Part shown: piece after piece, positions 1 through 11,141 of the stretch | Numbering within the stretch: position 1 is the first letter of the stretch | Layout: each line of letters begins with the position of its first letter | Source: Streptomyces sp. A 4/2 | GTDB lineage: Bacteria; Actinomycetota; Actinomycetes; Streptomycetales; Streptomycetaceae | DNA: 64,000 bases | Assembly: GCF_940670765.1 (NCBI RefSeq) | Contig: NZ_CALNVW010000002.1 | Location: 248,001-312,000 of the forward strand | Reading direction: 5' to 3' | Program-made: the position numbers and the translations under genes | Notes under the pieces: generated by a model | Databases searched by the model: none | The model's input: only the letters and a program-made list of their open reading frames with translations | Told to the model about the DNA's origin: nothing

Positions 1-1045
1 AACGCACCGAGTAGGCGACGGCGCCGAAGGCGAACAGGGCCGACCAGAAGTACATGATCAGCACTGCCCTGCTGTGCGAGTGGCCGATCTCCAGGAGCCG
101 GTGGTGCAGGTGACCGCGGTCGGCGGCGAACGGCGACTGGCCGTTCCAGGTACGCCGGACGATCGCCATCACCAGGTCGGCGAACGGCACCGCGATGATC
201 GTCAGGGGCATCAGCAGCGGGATGAAGACCGGGAGCATCGCATGGGTCGCCTCGCGCCCTCCGCCGAGGTTCAGGCTCATCGCGTCCGGGTCGACCTGAC
301 CGGTCACCGAGATCGCGCCGGCGGCCAGCACCAGCCCGATCATCATCGAGCCCGAGTCGCCCATGAAGATCCGGGCGGGGTGCATGTTGTGCGGCAGGAA
401 GCCCAGGCACATCCCCATCAGCACGGCGGCGAAGAGGGTCGCCGGGGCGGCGGCCTCGATCCCGTACCCGTACCAGATCCGGTACGTGTACATGAAGAAG
501 GCGGCGGCGGCGATGCAGACCATGCCGGCGGCCAGGCCGTCCAGGCCGTCCACGAAGTTCACCGCGTTGATGGTGATGACCACGAGCGCGACGGTCAGCA
601 GCGTGCCCTGCCAGGAGGTCAGCCCGACCGTTCCGACGCCGGGAATCGGCAGCCACAGGATCGTCAGGCCCTGCATCACCATGACACCCGCGGCGATCAT
701 CTGGCCGCCGAGCTTGATCAGGGCGTCGATCTCGAACTTGTCGTCCAGGACGCCGATGAGCCAGATCAGGCCCGCGCCGGAGAGCAGCGCGCGTGGTTCG
801 TTCGACAAGGTGAAGACGCTGCTGAGGTTCGTCAGATGGTCCGCGACGAGCAGACCCGCGCACAGACCGCCGAACATGGCGATGCCGCCGAGCCGCGGCG
901 TCGGTTCCCGGTGCACGTCACGGGCACGGATCTCCGGCATCGCCCCGGCCATGATGGCGAACTTCCGCACCGGCCCGGTCAGGAGATACGTCACCGCGGC
1001 CGTGACGCAGAGCGTCAGCAGGTATTCACGCACGGGCTGCCCCAC
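1..1045 (-). CDS. WecA/Rfe-type undecaprenyl-phosphate GlcNAc-1-phosphate transferase, partial
   Basis: Integral membrane enzyme of the MraY/WecA glycosyltransferase 4 family. It transfers a sugar-1-phosphate from a UDP-sugar to a polyprenyl phosphate for cell-envelope glycans. The reverse strand reads MGQPVREYLLTLC, then several hydrophobic segments and the family motifs LDDKFEID (DDxxD), NFVDGLDGL and FMGDSGS. The frame runs off the left edge, so the C-terminus is missing. The start is uncertain: GTG at 1045 or GTG at 1033 both fit. It lies downstream of the glyA-like gene on the same strand and I recall the same arrangement upstream of the atp operon in S. coelicolor. Membership of the family is clear; WecA rather than MraY is inferred from context. 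Confidence 0.88.
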   Translation of the reverse strand, partial: MGQPVREYLLTLCVTAAVTYLLTGPVRKFAIMAGAMPEIRARDVHREPTPRLGGIAMFGGLCAGLLVADHLTNLSSVFTLSNEPRALLSGAGLIWLIGVLDDKFEIDALIKLGGQMIAAGVMVMQGLTILWLPIPGVGTVGLTSWQGTLLTVALVVITINAVNFVDGLDGLAAGMVCIAAAAFFMYTYRIWYGYGIEAAAPATLFAAVLMGMCLGFLPHNMHPARIFMGDSGSMMIGLVLAAGAISVTGQVDPDAMSLNLGGGREATHAMLPVFIPLLMPLTIIAVPFADLVMAIVRRTWNGQSPFAADRGHLHHRLLEIGHSHSRAVLIMYFWSALFAFGAVAYSVR

Positions 1046-1139
1046 AGATATCGCTAGCCATCTCAGCCCCACACCTTAGCTTCGGCATGCATAGGGTTAA
1101 GGACACACGGGTACCAACGATGGTTGCACGGGTGCCTGT

Positions 1140-2381
1140 CTATCCCGAATTCGACGGAAACCTCCTGGCCAGTTCTCGGACTTCTTCACGGGTTCCCTGC
1201 TCTTCGCGCAACGCCTTCATGAACAGCGCCGCGATGTCGGCCATCTCCGGCGCCCCCATGCCCTGCGTGGTGACGGCGGCGGTGCCCAGCCGGATGCCCC
1301 GCCCATCACCGTAAGGCAGTGCGCAGGTGTCCAGGACCAGGCCCGCGGCTGCCAGGAGGCTGCGGGCCTGCTGCCCGCCGATGCCGAGCGGGGCCGGATC
1401 CGCCGTGATCAGGTGGGTGTCGGTCCCGCCGGTGGTGACCGCGAAGCCCTCCGCCGCGAGTCCGGCCGCGAGCACGCGCGCGTTCGCCACCACCTGGTGG
1501 GCGTAGGAGGCGAAGGCCGGCGTCGCTGCCTCGCCGAAGGCCACGGCCTTGGCCGCGATCGTGTGCATCTGCGCGCCGCCCTGGGTGAACGGGAAGACGG
1601 CCCGGTCGATCCGGTCGGCCAGGTCCGGGCCGCAGAGGATCATCCCGCCGCGCGGACCGCGCAGCACCTTGTGGGTGGTGGCGCAGACGACATCGGCGTA
1701 CGGAACGGGACTGGGCGCCGCTCCCCCGGCGATCAGGCCCATCGGGTGGGCCGCGTCCGCGATCAGATAGGCGCCCGCCTCGTCGGCGATGGCGCGGAAC
1801 GCCGCGTAGTCGGGGTGGCGCGGATACGAGATGGACCCGCAGACGATGGCCCGCGGCCGGTGCTGCTCGGCGAGGGCCCGCACCTGGTCGTAGTCGATCA
1901 GTCCGCTCTCGGCGTCCACCCCGTACCCGACGAAGTCGAACCAGCGGCCGGAGAAATTGGCGGGCGAACCGTGCGTGAGGTGCCCGCCGTGCGCCAGACC
2001 CATGGCGAGGACCGTGTCACCGGGGCGCAGAAGGGCCGCGTACGCCGCCAGGACGGCCGAGGACCCGGAGTGCGGCTGTACGTTCGCGTGTTCGGCTCCG
2101 AAGAGCGCTGTGGCCCGCTCACAGGCGATCCGCTCGGCGATGTCGACCATTTCGCAGCCGCCGTGGTGGCGGGCGCCCGGATAGCCCTCCGCGTACTTGT
2201 TGGACAGCGCGGAGCCGAGAGCCGCGAGGACGGCGGGTGAACTGAAGTTCTCCGCGGCGATCAGCTGGAGCGAGCCGGTCTGCCGCTCGGTCTCGCCGCT
2301 GATGACGTCGGCCATCTCCGGGTCCTGCGCGCGCAGGGCGTCGAAACCGGCGGAGTGGCGGGCTGTGGCGGTGACCGGCAT
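1140..2381 (-). CDS. GlyA-like serine hydroxymethyltransferase paralogue
   Basis: PLP-dependent fold-type I enzyme, 413 residues. Serine hydroxymethyltransferase interconverts serine and glycine with tetrahydrofolate. The sequence has NVQPHSGSSA, the Schiff-base lysine in ATTHKVLRGPRGG (about residue 238) and FTQGGAQMHTIAAKAVAF. The ATG at 2381 is preferred because GAGGAG lies 8 bases upstream; an in-frame start 27 bases earlier has no such site. Several positions differ from the usual consensus (GSSAVLAAYAALL instead of GAQAN-type, ATTHKVL instead of TTHKTL), so it looks like a divergent second copy rather than the main GlyA. It sits between the phosphatase-like gene and the wecA-like gene on the same strand. 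Confidence 0.88.
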   Translation of the reverse strand: MPVTATARHSAGFDALRAQDPEMADVISGETERQTGSLQLIAAENFSSPAVLAALGSALSNKYAEGYPGARHHGGCEMVDIAERIACERATALFGAEHANVQPHSGSSAVLAAYAALLRPGDTVLAMGLAHGGHLTHGSPANFSGRWFDFVGYGVDAESGLIDYDQVRALAEQHRPRAIVCGSISYPRHPDYAAFRAIADEAGAYLIADAAHPMGLIAGGAAPSPVPYADVVCATTHKVLRGPRGGMILCGPDLADRIDRAVFPFTQGGAQMHTIAAKAVAFGEAATPAFASYAHQVVANARVLAAGLAAEGFAVTTGGTDTHLITADPAPLGIGGQQARSLLAAAGLVLDTCALPYGDGRGIRLGTAAVTTQGMGAPEMADIAALFMKALREEQGTREEVRELARRFPSNSG

Positions 2382-2497
2382 CTTGGGGCTCCTCGGCGTC
2401 CCACCCAATGTAGGCCGGGCCGTACCGGGGCGCCCGCCGGACGGGGTCCGGCTCGTCCGGGCGTGCGCGGGCGGACCCGACGGGCCGCACCGCGGGG

Positions 2498-3145
2498 TCA
2501 GTGGGTCGCGGCCACACCCGTCAGCGCGGTCACCACCGGATCCAGCGCCTGGTTGATCTCGTCACCGATCGACCGGAAGAAGGTGATCGGCGCCCCGTAC
2601 GGATCGTTGACCTCGTCCGCCTCGACCGTCGGCGCGAGCAGCCACCCGCGCAGCGCCGCGGCGGCCCGCACCAGGGCCCGCGCGCGCTCCACCACGCCCT
2701 CGTCGAGCGGGTCCGGCAGCGTCGCCGGGTCTATGGCCCGGACGAGACGGGTGAACTCCTTCAGGGTGAAGGTGCGCAGCCCCGCCGAGTGGCCCATCGA
2801 GATGACCTGGGCCCGGTGGTCACGGGTCGCGGTGAGCACCAGGTCGGCGCGGATCACGTGGTCGTCGAGCAGCTCGCGGCCGAGGAAGCCGTCGGCGTCC
2901 GCGCCGTAGTCCGACAGGACGGTCGCCGCGTTGGCCTCCATCGGGGCCCCCTCGTGGCCCCAGGTGCCCGCGCTCTCCACGATCAGGCCGCCGGTCAGCC
3001 GGGCGCCCAGCCGGTCGGCCAGGGCATGGCGGGTCAGCCGCTCGGTGATCGGCGAGCGGCAGACGTTGCCGGTGCTGACGTGGAGGATCCTGAACGTGCC
3101 GCCGGGGGCGACCGCGCCTATGCCACGCCCCTCAGGGGCTGTCAA
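2498..3145 (-). CDS. Low-molecular-weight protein tyrosine phosphatase-like protein, nucleophile replaced by Ser
   Basis: 215 residues with the LMW-PTP fold pattern: a P-loop near residues 20-32 (LHVSTGNVCRSPITERL) and a C-terminal NDPYG carrying the general-acid Asp. In canonical enzymes the P-loop is C-x5-R; here the aligned first position is Ser (codon AGC), while the second Cys, Arg and SP are kept. Classic cysteinyl-phosphate chemistry is therefore not expected, and a binding or regulatory role is possible. The TTG start overlaps the TGA of the upstream Sua5 gene (TTGA), implying translational coupling. No better start lies between it and the P-loop. Family assignment is firm; activity is doubtful. 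Confidence 0.85.
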   Translation of the reverse strand: MTAPEGRGIGAVAPGGTFRILHVSTGNVCRSPITERLTRHALADRLGARLTGGLIVESAGTWGHEGAPMEANAATVLSDYGADADGFLGRELLDDHVIRADLVLTATRDHRAQVISMGHSAGLRTFTLKEFTRLVRAIDPATLPDPLDEGVVERARALVRAAAALRGWLLAPTVEADEVNDPYGAPITFFRSIGDEINQALDPVVTALTGVAATH

Positions 3146-3789
3146 TTGGCCACCTCAAGGTCAGGTACCACCTTGCGGAGCTCCTCGGCGGAGAGTGCGC
3201 CCGCGCGCAGCAGGACCGGGATCCTGCCGGTGACGTCGACGATCGACGAGGGGATGTTGCCGGGGGTCGGGCCGCCGTCCAGGTACACGGAGACCGAGTC
3301 TCCGAGCATCTCCTGGGCCGCGTCGCAGTCCTCCGGCGCCGGGTGGCCGGTGAGGTTGGCGCTGGAGACGGCCATCGGGCCGACCTCCGTGAGCAGTTCG
3401 ATGGCGACCGGGTGCAGCGGCATCCGTACGGCCACGGTGCCCCGAGTGTCGCCCAGGTCCCACTGGAGGGACGGCTGGTGCTTGGCGACGAGCGTGAGCG
3501 CGCCCGGCCAGAAGGCGTCGACGAGCTCCCAGGCCTGCTCGGAGAAGTCCGTGACGAGCCCGTGCAGGGTGTTCGGGGAGCCGATGAGGACAGGGGTGGG
3601 CATGTTGCGCCCGCGCCCCTTGGCGTCCAGCAGGTCCACCACGCCCTCGGAGCTGAAGGCGTCCGCCCCGATGCCGTACACGGTGTCCGTCGGGAGTACG
3701 ACGAGCTCGCCCCGGCGGACGGCGGACGCTGCTTCACGCAGACCTGTGGTGCGGTCGGTCGCGTCGTTGGTGTCGTATCGCCGTGCCAT
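3142..3789 (-). CDS. L-threonylcarbamoyladenylate synthase (Sua5/YrdC/YwlC family)
   Basis: 215 residues. It makes threonylcarbamoyl-AMP from threonine, bicarbonate and ATP, the first step of t6A37 tRNA modification. The YrdC fold is recognisable: GELVVLPTDTVYGIGADA near residues 27-44, PTPVLIGSP, FWPGALTLVAK, VAVRMPLHP and VSSANLTGHPAP. The length fits the short YrdC form without the C-terminal Sua5 domain. A GAGGAGG ribosome-binding site lies 8 bases before the ATG at 3789. It follows prmC on the same strand after about 60 bases and its stop overlaps the next start. Confidence 0.93.
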   Translation of the reverse strand: MARRYDTNDATDRTTGLREAASAVRRGELVVLPTDTVYGIGADAFSSEGVVDLLDAKGRGRNMPTPVLIGSPNTLHGLVTDFSEQAWELVDAFWPGALTLVAKHQPSLQWDLGDTRGTVAVRMPLHPVAIELLTEVGPMAVSSANLTGHPAPEDCDAAQEMLGDSVSVYLDGGPTPGNIPSSIVDVTGRIPVLLRAGALSAEELRKVVPDLEVAN

Positions 3790-3848
3790 TTAGCGAGCCT
3801 CCTCGTGCAAAGCCTGAAAAATCTGCTGTGGAACTGACCCGGCGGCCG

Positions 3849-4694
3849 TCACGGCAGGGCCTTGCGGGCTGTCGCGAAACGGGGCCGGTTGTTCAGGTCG
3901 GGGTGGTCGGCCGCGTCGGCCCAGCCCCGCTCCTCGGTGAAGATCCACGGGACCTGGCCGCCCTGGGTGTCGGCGTGCTCGATGACGACGACGCCGCCGG
4001 GCACGAGGAGACGGTGGGCGGTGCGCTCGATTCCGCGGATCGTGTCGAGGCCGTCCTCGCCGGAGAAGAGAGCCATCTCCGGGTCGTGGTCACGGGCCTC
4101 GGGGGCGACGTACTCCCACTCGGTGAGCGGGATGTACGGCGGGTTGGAGATGACCAGGTCCACCTGGCCGTCGAGCTCGGGGAGCGCGCTCAGGGCGTCG
4201 CCCTGGTGGACGGTGACCCTGGACCCCTCGGCGTTCTTCCGGGTCCAGTGCAGCGCGTCGTCGGACAGTTCCACGGCGTGCACCCGGGAGCGGGGCACCT
4301 CCTGGGCCATGGCCAGCGCGATGGCTCCGGAGCCCGTGCACAGGTCGACGATCAGCGGTTCGACCACGTCCATGGCGCGCACCGCGTCTATGGCCCACCC
4401 GACGACCGACTCGGTCTCCGGCCGGGGCACGAAGACACCGGGCCCGACCTGGAGTTCCAGGTAACGGAAGAAGGCGCGGCCGGTGATGTGCTGGAGCGGT
4501 TCCCGGGCCTCACGGCGGGCGATGGTCTCCCAGTAGCGGGCGTCGAAGTCCTCGTCCTTGACGTGGTGGAGCTCGCCCCGCTTGACGCCGTGCACGAAGG
4601 CGGCGAGCTCCTCGGCGTCGAAGCGCGGGGAGGGCACGCCGGCGTCGGCCAGCCGCTGGGTGGCCTGGGCCACCTCGGCAAGCAGCAGGTTCAT
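3849..4694 (-). CDS. prmC: Peptide chain release factor N5-glutamine methyltransferase PrmC
   Basis: 281-residue SAM-dependent methyltransferase that modifies the Gln of the GGQ motif in release factors 1 and 2. It has the N-terminal helical domain, FVPRPETE, the SAM motif DLCTGSGAIALAMA and the catalytic NPPYIPLTEW. It lies directly downstream of prfA (25-base gap), the gene for its substrate, which supports the name. The ATG at 4694 is preceded by GGAGAAC. Nothing unusual was noticed. Confidence 0.96.
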   Translation of the reverse strand: MNLLLAEVAQATQRLADAGVPSPRFDAEELAAFVHGVKRGELHHVKDEDFDARYWETIARREAREPLQHITGRAFFRYLELQVGPGVFVPRPETESVVGWAIDAVRAMDVVEPLIVDLCTGSGAIALAMAQEVPRSRVHAVELSDDALHWTRKNAEGSRVTVHQGDALSALPELDGQVDLVISNPPYIPLTEWEYVAPEARDHDPEMALFSGEDGLDTIRGIERTAHRLLVPGGVVVIEHADTQGGQVPWIFTEERGWADAADHPDLNNRPRFATARKALP

Positions 4695-4719
4695 GCGGTT
4701 CTCCAGTACGGGCCGGCTA

Positions 4720-5799
4720 CTACTGGGCGGCGGCGAGCTTGGCCGCGGAGTCCGCGTCCACGCACGCCTGGATCACTGCGTCCAGGTCGCCGTCGAGCAC
4801 CTGGTCCAAGTTGTACGCCTTGAAGCCGACACGGTGGTCGGAGATCCGGTTTTCCGGGAAGTTGTACGTCCGGATCTTCTCGGACCTGTCGACGGTGCGG
4901 ACCTGGCTGCGCCGTACGTCGGAGGCTTCCCGTTCGGCGGCCTCCTGGGCCGCGGCGAGCAGCCTGGAACGCAGGATACGCATCGCCTGCTCCTTGTTCT
5001 GGAGCTGGCTCTTCTCGTTCTGGCAGGAGGCGACGACGCCGGTCGGCAGGTGCGTGATGCGGACCGCGGAGTCCGTGGTGTTGACCGACTGTCCGCCGGG
5101 CCCTGACGAGCGGTACACGTCGATGCGGAGGTCGTTGGGGTGGACCTCGACCTCGACCTCCTCGGCCTCGGGGGTGACGAGCACCCCGGCCGCCGAGGTG
5201 TGGATGCGGCCCTGCGACTCGGTGGAGGGCACCCGCTGCACGCGGTGCACGCCGCCCTCGTACTTCAGCCGCGCCCAGACGCCCTGGCCGGGCTCGGTCG
5301 CGCCGTTGCCGCCCTTGGTCTTCACCGCGACCTGGACGTCCTTGTAGCCGCCCAGTTCGGACTCGGTGGCGTCGATGATCTCGGTCTTCCAGCCGGCCCG
5401 CTCGGCGTAGCGCAGGTACATCCGCAGCAGGTCACCGGCGAACAGGGCCGACTCGTCGCCGCCCGCGCCCGCCTTGACCTCCAGGAGAACGTCCTTGTCG
5501 TCGCTGGGGTCGCGCGGCACCAGGAGCAGCCGGAGCTTCTCGGTGAGCGCCTCGCGCTGCTTGTCCAGCACCTTGACCTCGGCGGCGAACTCCGGGTCGT
5601 CGTAGGACAGTTCACGGGCCGTCTCGATGTCGTCCCCGGTCTGCTTCCAGGAACGGTACGTGGCGACGATCGGGGTCAGCTCGGCGTAGCGCTTGTTGAG
5701 CCTGCGCGCGTTGGCCTGGTCGGCGTGGACCGACGGGTCGGCGAGCTGTTCCTCAAGACCGGCGTGCTCGCCGATCAGTTCCTCGACCGCCTCGAACAT
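4720..5799 (-). CDS. prfA: Peptide chain release factor 1
   Basis: 359 residues from the ATG at 5799. RF1 reads UAA and UAG and triggers peptide release on the ribosome. The codon-recognition tripeptide is PST in [14 protein letters not shown] (PxT class of RF1, distinct from the SPF of RF2), and the catalytic GGQ is in [18 protein letters not shown]. The start is chosen because AGGA lies 9 bases upstream and MFEAVEEL matches the usual RF1 N-terminus; an in-frame codon 27 bases earlier is less likely. It is the first gene of the prfA-prmC-sua5-phosphatase-glyA run. Confidence 0.97.
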   Translation of the reverse strand: MFEAVEELIGEHAGLEEQLADPSVHADQANARRLNKRYAELTPIVATYRSWKQTGDDIETARELSYDDPEFAAEVKVLDKQREALTEKLRLLLVPRDPSDDKDVLLEVKAGAGGDESALFAGDLLRMYLRYAERAGWKTEIIDATESELGGYKDVQVAVKTKGGNGATEPGQGVWARLKYEGGVHRVQRVPSTESQGRIHTSAAGVLVTPEAEEVEVEVHPNDLRIDVYRSSGPGGQSVNTTDSAVRITHLPTGVVASCQNEKSQLQNKEQAMRILRSRLLAAAQEAAEREASDVRRSQVRTVDRSEKIRTYNFPENRISDHRVGFKAYNLDQVLDGDLDAVIQACVDADSAAKLAAAQ

Positions 5800-5856
5800 C
5801 GGGGGTTTCCTGCTTTCGTACGTCAAAAAGGGCTGCGGCTGCTCCGGACGGCAAAA

Positions 5857-5901
5857 GCGCCGGTCCGGTCGCTCCGCGAAGGAGCGACCGAGGACCGGCG
5901 C
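5857..5901 (-). terminator. Intrinsic terminator downstream of rpmE
   Basis: An inverted repeat (arms 5857-5875 and 5881-5901, loop GCGAA) pairs over 19 bases with one 2-base bulge. On the minus strand it is followed by TTTT. It begins 10 bases past the rpmE stop, so it should end the rpmE transcript before prfA. Confidence 0.85.
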
Positions 5902-5910
5902 AGTGGCTCG

Positions 5911-6138
5911 CTACTTGGCGTCGGAGCCGGCGGCCTTCTTGCCGAAGCGGGCCTCGAAGCGGGCCACACGGCCACCGGTGTCGAGGATCTTCTGCTTGCC
6001 CGTGTAGAACGGGTGGCACTCGGAGCAGACCTCGGCACGGATGGTGCCTTCGGCGAGGGTGCTGTGGGTGGTGAACGAGGCACCGCAGGTGCAGCTGACC
6101 TGGGTCTCGTGGTACTCGGGGTGGATGTCGCGCTTCAA
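5911..6138 (-). CDS. rpmE: Ribosomal protein bL31, zinc-binding type
   Basis: 75 residues, a component of the 50S subunit. It begins [11 protein letters not shown] and keeps four cysteines (CTCG and [13 protein letters not shown]), the C+ zinc form, so expression should not need zinc-starvation control. The length is normal for actinobacterial bL31. It lies upstream of prfA on the same strand and has its own terminator hairpin. Confidence 0.97.
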   Translation of the reverse strand: MKRDIHPEYHETQVSCTCGASFTTHSTLAEGTIRAEVCSECHPFYTGKQKILDTGGRVARFEARFGKKAAGSDAK

Positions 6139-6296
6139 GGTGGCTCCTAGTTTCGGGAGGGCGCCGGGTCGTGCGGACGGAATTGTCCGAACGTGAACCG
6201 GGGCCGACGTACCAGTCTGCCAGGACTGGCCCGTCCTTCAAAATTCCGGACAGTTGGCCAACCCCGGGCGGGCCGGATCTATTCCGGGGTGGGCCT

Positions 6297-7400
6297 CTAC
6301 GAGCTGGTCACGACCTTGCCCGCCTCGCCCTGGTCGCCCGCGGAGCCCTTGGTCGCGGCGGCCGGAATGGGCCGGTCCTGCTTCAGCGCGGTCCACACCT
6401 GCTGCGCCTTCGCCTCCAGCGGGATCACCCGGTTGGGATCCGCCGGGTCGTACTCGACGGGCATCGTGACCATCTTCATGTCGCCCGCGCCGATGCCCTT
6501 GAGCCCGTTCGCGAAGCTCACCAGACTCTTGACGGAGTTGATGTCGGAGTCGGTGGTGACCGTCTTGGTGGCGGTGTCCGCGAGGTTGTAGAGCTTCGTG
6601 GGGCTGGTGAATACCCCGACGTGCTTGATCTGGTTGATCAGCGCCTTGATGAAGGCCTGCTGGAGCTGTATGCGGCCGAGGTCGCTGCCGTCGCCGACGC
6701 CGTGCCTGGTGCGTACGAGGCCGAGCGCGTCCTCGCCGTTGAGCGTGTGGGTGCCCGCCGCGAGGTGCAGGTGGCTCTTGTCGTCGTTGATCGCCTTGGT
6801 GGTGGTGACGGGCACACCGCCCAGGTCGTCGATGAGCTTCTGGAAGCCGGAGAAGTCGACCTCCAGATAGTGGTCCATCCGGATCCCGGACATCTTCTCG
6901 ACGGTCTTCACCGCGCAGGCCGGACCCCCGCTCTCGTACGCCGTGTTGAACATGGCGTGCTGCGCGCCCGCGACCGTGCCGCCCTTGGAGTCGGTGCAGT
7001 CGGGCCGGTCCACGAGGGTGTCGCGGGGGATCGACACGACACTGGCCTTCTTGTGGCCCTGGTAGACGTGGACGACCATCGCGGTGTCCGAGCGGGCGCC
7101 GCCCTCGTCCTTGCCGTACTTGGAGTTCGCCCCCGCGCGGGAGTCGGAGCCGAGCACCAGGATGTCCATGGAGCCGTTGTCGACCTTGGCGGGGCGGTCG
7201 GTGCCGAGCTGGGCGTTGATGTCGACGCTCTTGAGGTTGCCGTCGAGCTTGAAGTAGAGGAAGCCCAGTCCGCCGCCGCCGAGTACGACGACTCCGGCGG
7301 CCACCCATGCCGTGATGGTCAGCGTCCTGCGCCGGGTGGATGCCCTCCTGCGGCGTTTGCCGCTGCCCCGTATTCGGCCCGCCTTCTGTGACTCGCCCAT
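6297..7400 (-). CDS. LytR-CpsA-Psr (LCP) family cell-wall glycopolymer ligase
   Basis: 367 residues. LCP proteins attach teichoic acid-like or other glycopolymers from lipid carriers to peptidoglycan on the outer face of the membrane. A basic N-terminus (RRRRASTRRR) precedes one transmembrane helix near residues 28-50. The extracellular LCP domain follows, with DILVLGSDSR, RSDTAMVVHV, SIPRDTLV, HYLEVDFSGFQKLIDDLGGV and the ALGLVRTRHGVGDGSDLGR signature. The C-terminus is a low-complexity tail. The ATG at 7400 is preceded by GGAGGGG. It stands alone between rho and rpmE on the same strand. Confidence 0.92.
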   Translation of the reverse strand: MGESQKAGRIRGSGKRRRRASTRRRTLTITAWVAAGVVVLGGGGLGFLYFKLDGNLKSVDINAQLGTDRPAKVDNGSMDILVLGSDSRAGANSKYGKDEGGARSDTAMVVHVYQGHKKASVVSIPRDTLVDRPDCTDSKGGTVAGAQHAMFNTAYESGGPACAVKTVEKMSGIRMDHYLEVDFSGFQKLIDDLGGVPVTTTKAINDDKSHLHLAAGTHTLNGEDALGLVRTRHGVGDGSDLGRIQLQQAFIKALINQIKHVGVFTSPTKLYNLADTATKTVTTDSDINSVKSLVSFANGLKGIGAGDMKMVTMPVEYDPADPNRVIPLEAKAQQVWTALKQDRPIPAAATKGSAGDQGEAGKVVTSS

Positions 7401-7806
7401 GTCCCCTCCAGCTTCTCGGTGGTCGCGCTACCCCCTGCCCCGAAGTTCAGGCAACGGTGTGTCATCACTTGGGAGACGACGTATCTCGCGAAAGCGTTGC
7501 ACAACACCCTGTGACCTCAGCGTGCGCGGAAGTGACAGGGCGTAGTCGGGCAACTGCCGCAAAGCGGCCCTCACCTGGGGTTTTCGGCAGTACGGGGCGA
7601 ACCCGGGACGACCGGCCCCGGTGCGCGGGCTGTGGCGAACGTCTCGGAGGCCGCCGATGCGGCCCGACGGGGCGGCGGAGCGGTGCCGGAGACGCGGCGG
7701 GGGAACGGAAAAGGGGTGTGAAAGCCGGACACCACTCCCACACACAACTGGCCCGCCCCGTCACTTCCGTGACGGGGCGGGCCAGTTGACAATCCGTGAC
7801 GGAACG
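7401..7806. other. Intergenic region between rho and the LCP gene
   Basis: 406 bases without a convincing gene. It holds the large rho terminator hairpin near its right end, a short GCCGC-AAA-GCGGC hairpin at about 7556-7568, and presumably the LCP promoter at its left end. I see no clear -35/-10 pair. Confidence 0.6.
7745..7788 (-). terminator. Perfect 20-bp hairpin downstream of rho
   Basis: Arms 7745-7764 and 7769-7788 are perfectly complementary with a TTCC loop. It begins 18 bases after the rho stop. No T-run follows on the minus strand, so it is the T-poor type common in Streptomyces. Confidence 0.8.
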
Positions 7807-9873
<2,067 letters not shown>

Positions 9874-10223
9874 GAAGGGTCCTTCCCTGGAGCGGGCGTC
9901 GGCCTGTCTGGCTCGGCGACCGGTTGTGCTGTCCGACTGCGGTTCTGGATCTTGACTGATCGCGAACCGACGCCGGGGCGGTGGTCCGCCGGGGTACGGC
10001 GGAGGGCAAGACGTGCTTGGGGTCCGGCAGAGGCCGGTTCCGGAGCGTGCTCGAAACTGCTCAGGCAGGCTGCTCAGGCAGTTGGGGAGGCTCCCGGAGG
10101 AAAAGGCGGTCCCTGATGGGGACACTGAGCACCGCGCCACAAAGGCGTCGAGTGCAGACTTGAGGTTAACACTACCGGATCCAACAAATATTCCCCCTCT
10201 CGTTCACCGGCAACCGGGCGCTC
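9874..10223. other. Long leader or promoter region upstream of rho
   Basis: 350 bases between thrB and rho, both leftward. It should contain the rho promoter and a long untranslated leader. rho is autoregulated in other bacteria, but I see no specific leader structure here. A TAGTGT hexamer on the minus strand near 10170 could be a -10 element, without a good -35. I see no gene. Confidence 0.4.
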
Positions 10224-11141
10224 CTACGTACCCAGCGGTAGAACGCTCGCACCCGAGGCGTCGAGCGGCAGCCGGTTGGCCGCCCACCCTTCGCCCGCCA
10301 GCCGTGCGACCTTTTCGGCCGCACCGTTCTCGACCAGCGCGAGCACCGTGGGGCCCGCGCCGGAGATGACCGCGGGGACGCCGTCCGCCCGCAGTCGGTT
10401 GACCAGGGCCACGCTCTCGGGCATCGCCGGAGCACGGTACTCCTGGTGCAGTCGGTCCTCGGTCGCCGCGAACAGCAGCTCGGGGCGCCTGGTCAGCGCC
10501 TCCACGAGCAGAGCCGCGCGACCCGCGTTGGCAGCCGCGTCCACATGGGGGACGGCCCGCGGGAGGAGGCCCCGCGCGGTCTCGGTGAGCACCGGCCTGC
10601 TGGGGACGAAAACCACCGGAACGATGGAATCCGCAGGATCCATCCTGATGGCCCGCGCCGCTCCCCCGTCGGTCCAGGCGAGGGTGAAGCCGCCGAGCAG
10701 GCAGGCGGCCACGTTGTCGGGGTGGCCCTCGATCTCGGTGGCCAGTTCGAGCAGGGCCTCGTCGTCGAGCTTCTCGGCCCCGCCTATGGTCACGGCGCGG
10801 GCGGCGACGATGCCCGCGCAGATGGCGGCGGACGAGGAGCCGAGGCCGCGGCCGTGCGGGATGCGGTTGGCGCAGACGACCTCCAGGCCGCGCGGCTGCC
10901 CGCCGAGCAGGTCGAAGGCCGTACGCAGGGAGCGTACGAGCAGGTGGTTCTCGTCGCGCGGGAGCGTCTCGGCGCCCTCACCCGCGATGTCGACGTGCAG
11001 CCCGGTGTCGGCGACCCGGACGACCACGTCGTCGTACAGCCCCAGCGACAGGCCGAAGGCGTCGAAGCCCGGCCCGAGGTTGGCGCTGGTGGCGGGGGTG
11101 CGCACCCGGACGGCGGCGGCACGGAACGCGGGACCGGCCAT
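10224..11141 (-). CDS. thrB: Homoserine kinase
   Basis: 305 residues of the GHMP kinase family. It phosphorylates L-homoserine, the penultimate step to threonine. Recognisable motifs are VRVRTPATSANLGPGFDAFG at the N-terminus, the ATP-binding PHGRGLGSSSAAICAG and the C-terminal SGAGPTVLALV. The ATG at 11141 has AGGAGA about 12 bases upstream. It lies downstream of thrC on the same strand but 377 bases away, so it may have its own promoter or depend on readthrough past the hairpins in the gap. Confidence 0.96.
   Translation of the reverse strand: MAGPAFRAAAVRVRTPATSANLGPGFDAFGLSLGLYDDVVVRVADTGLHVDIAGEGAETLPRDENHLLVRSLRTAFDLLGGQPRGLEVVCANRIPHGRGLGSSSAAICAGIVAARAVTIGGAEKLDDEALLELATEIEGHPDNVAACLLGGFTLAWTDGGAARAIRMDPADSIVPVVFVPSRPVLTETARGLLPRAVPHVDAAANAGRAALLVEALTRRPELLFAATEDRLHQEYRAPAMPESVALVNRLRADGVPAVISGAGPTVLALVENGAAEKVARLAGEGWAANRLPLDASGASVLPLGT

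Noticed and set aside
74..1057. Plus-strand frame rich in His, Gln and Arg
   Set aside because: Antisense to the WecA-like gene, whose DDxxD and GDSGS motifs are clear on the minus strand.
9874..10223. Riboswitch or attenuator in the long leader before rho
   Set aside because: No recognisable riboswitch core or terminator/antiterminator pair could be drawn by eye.
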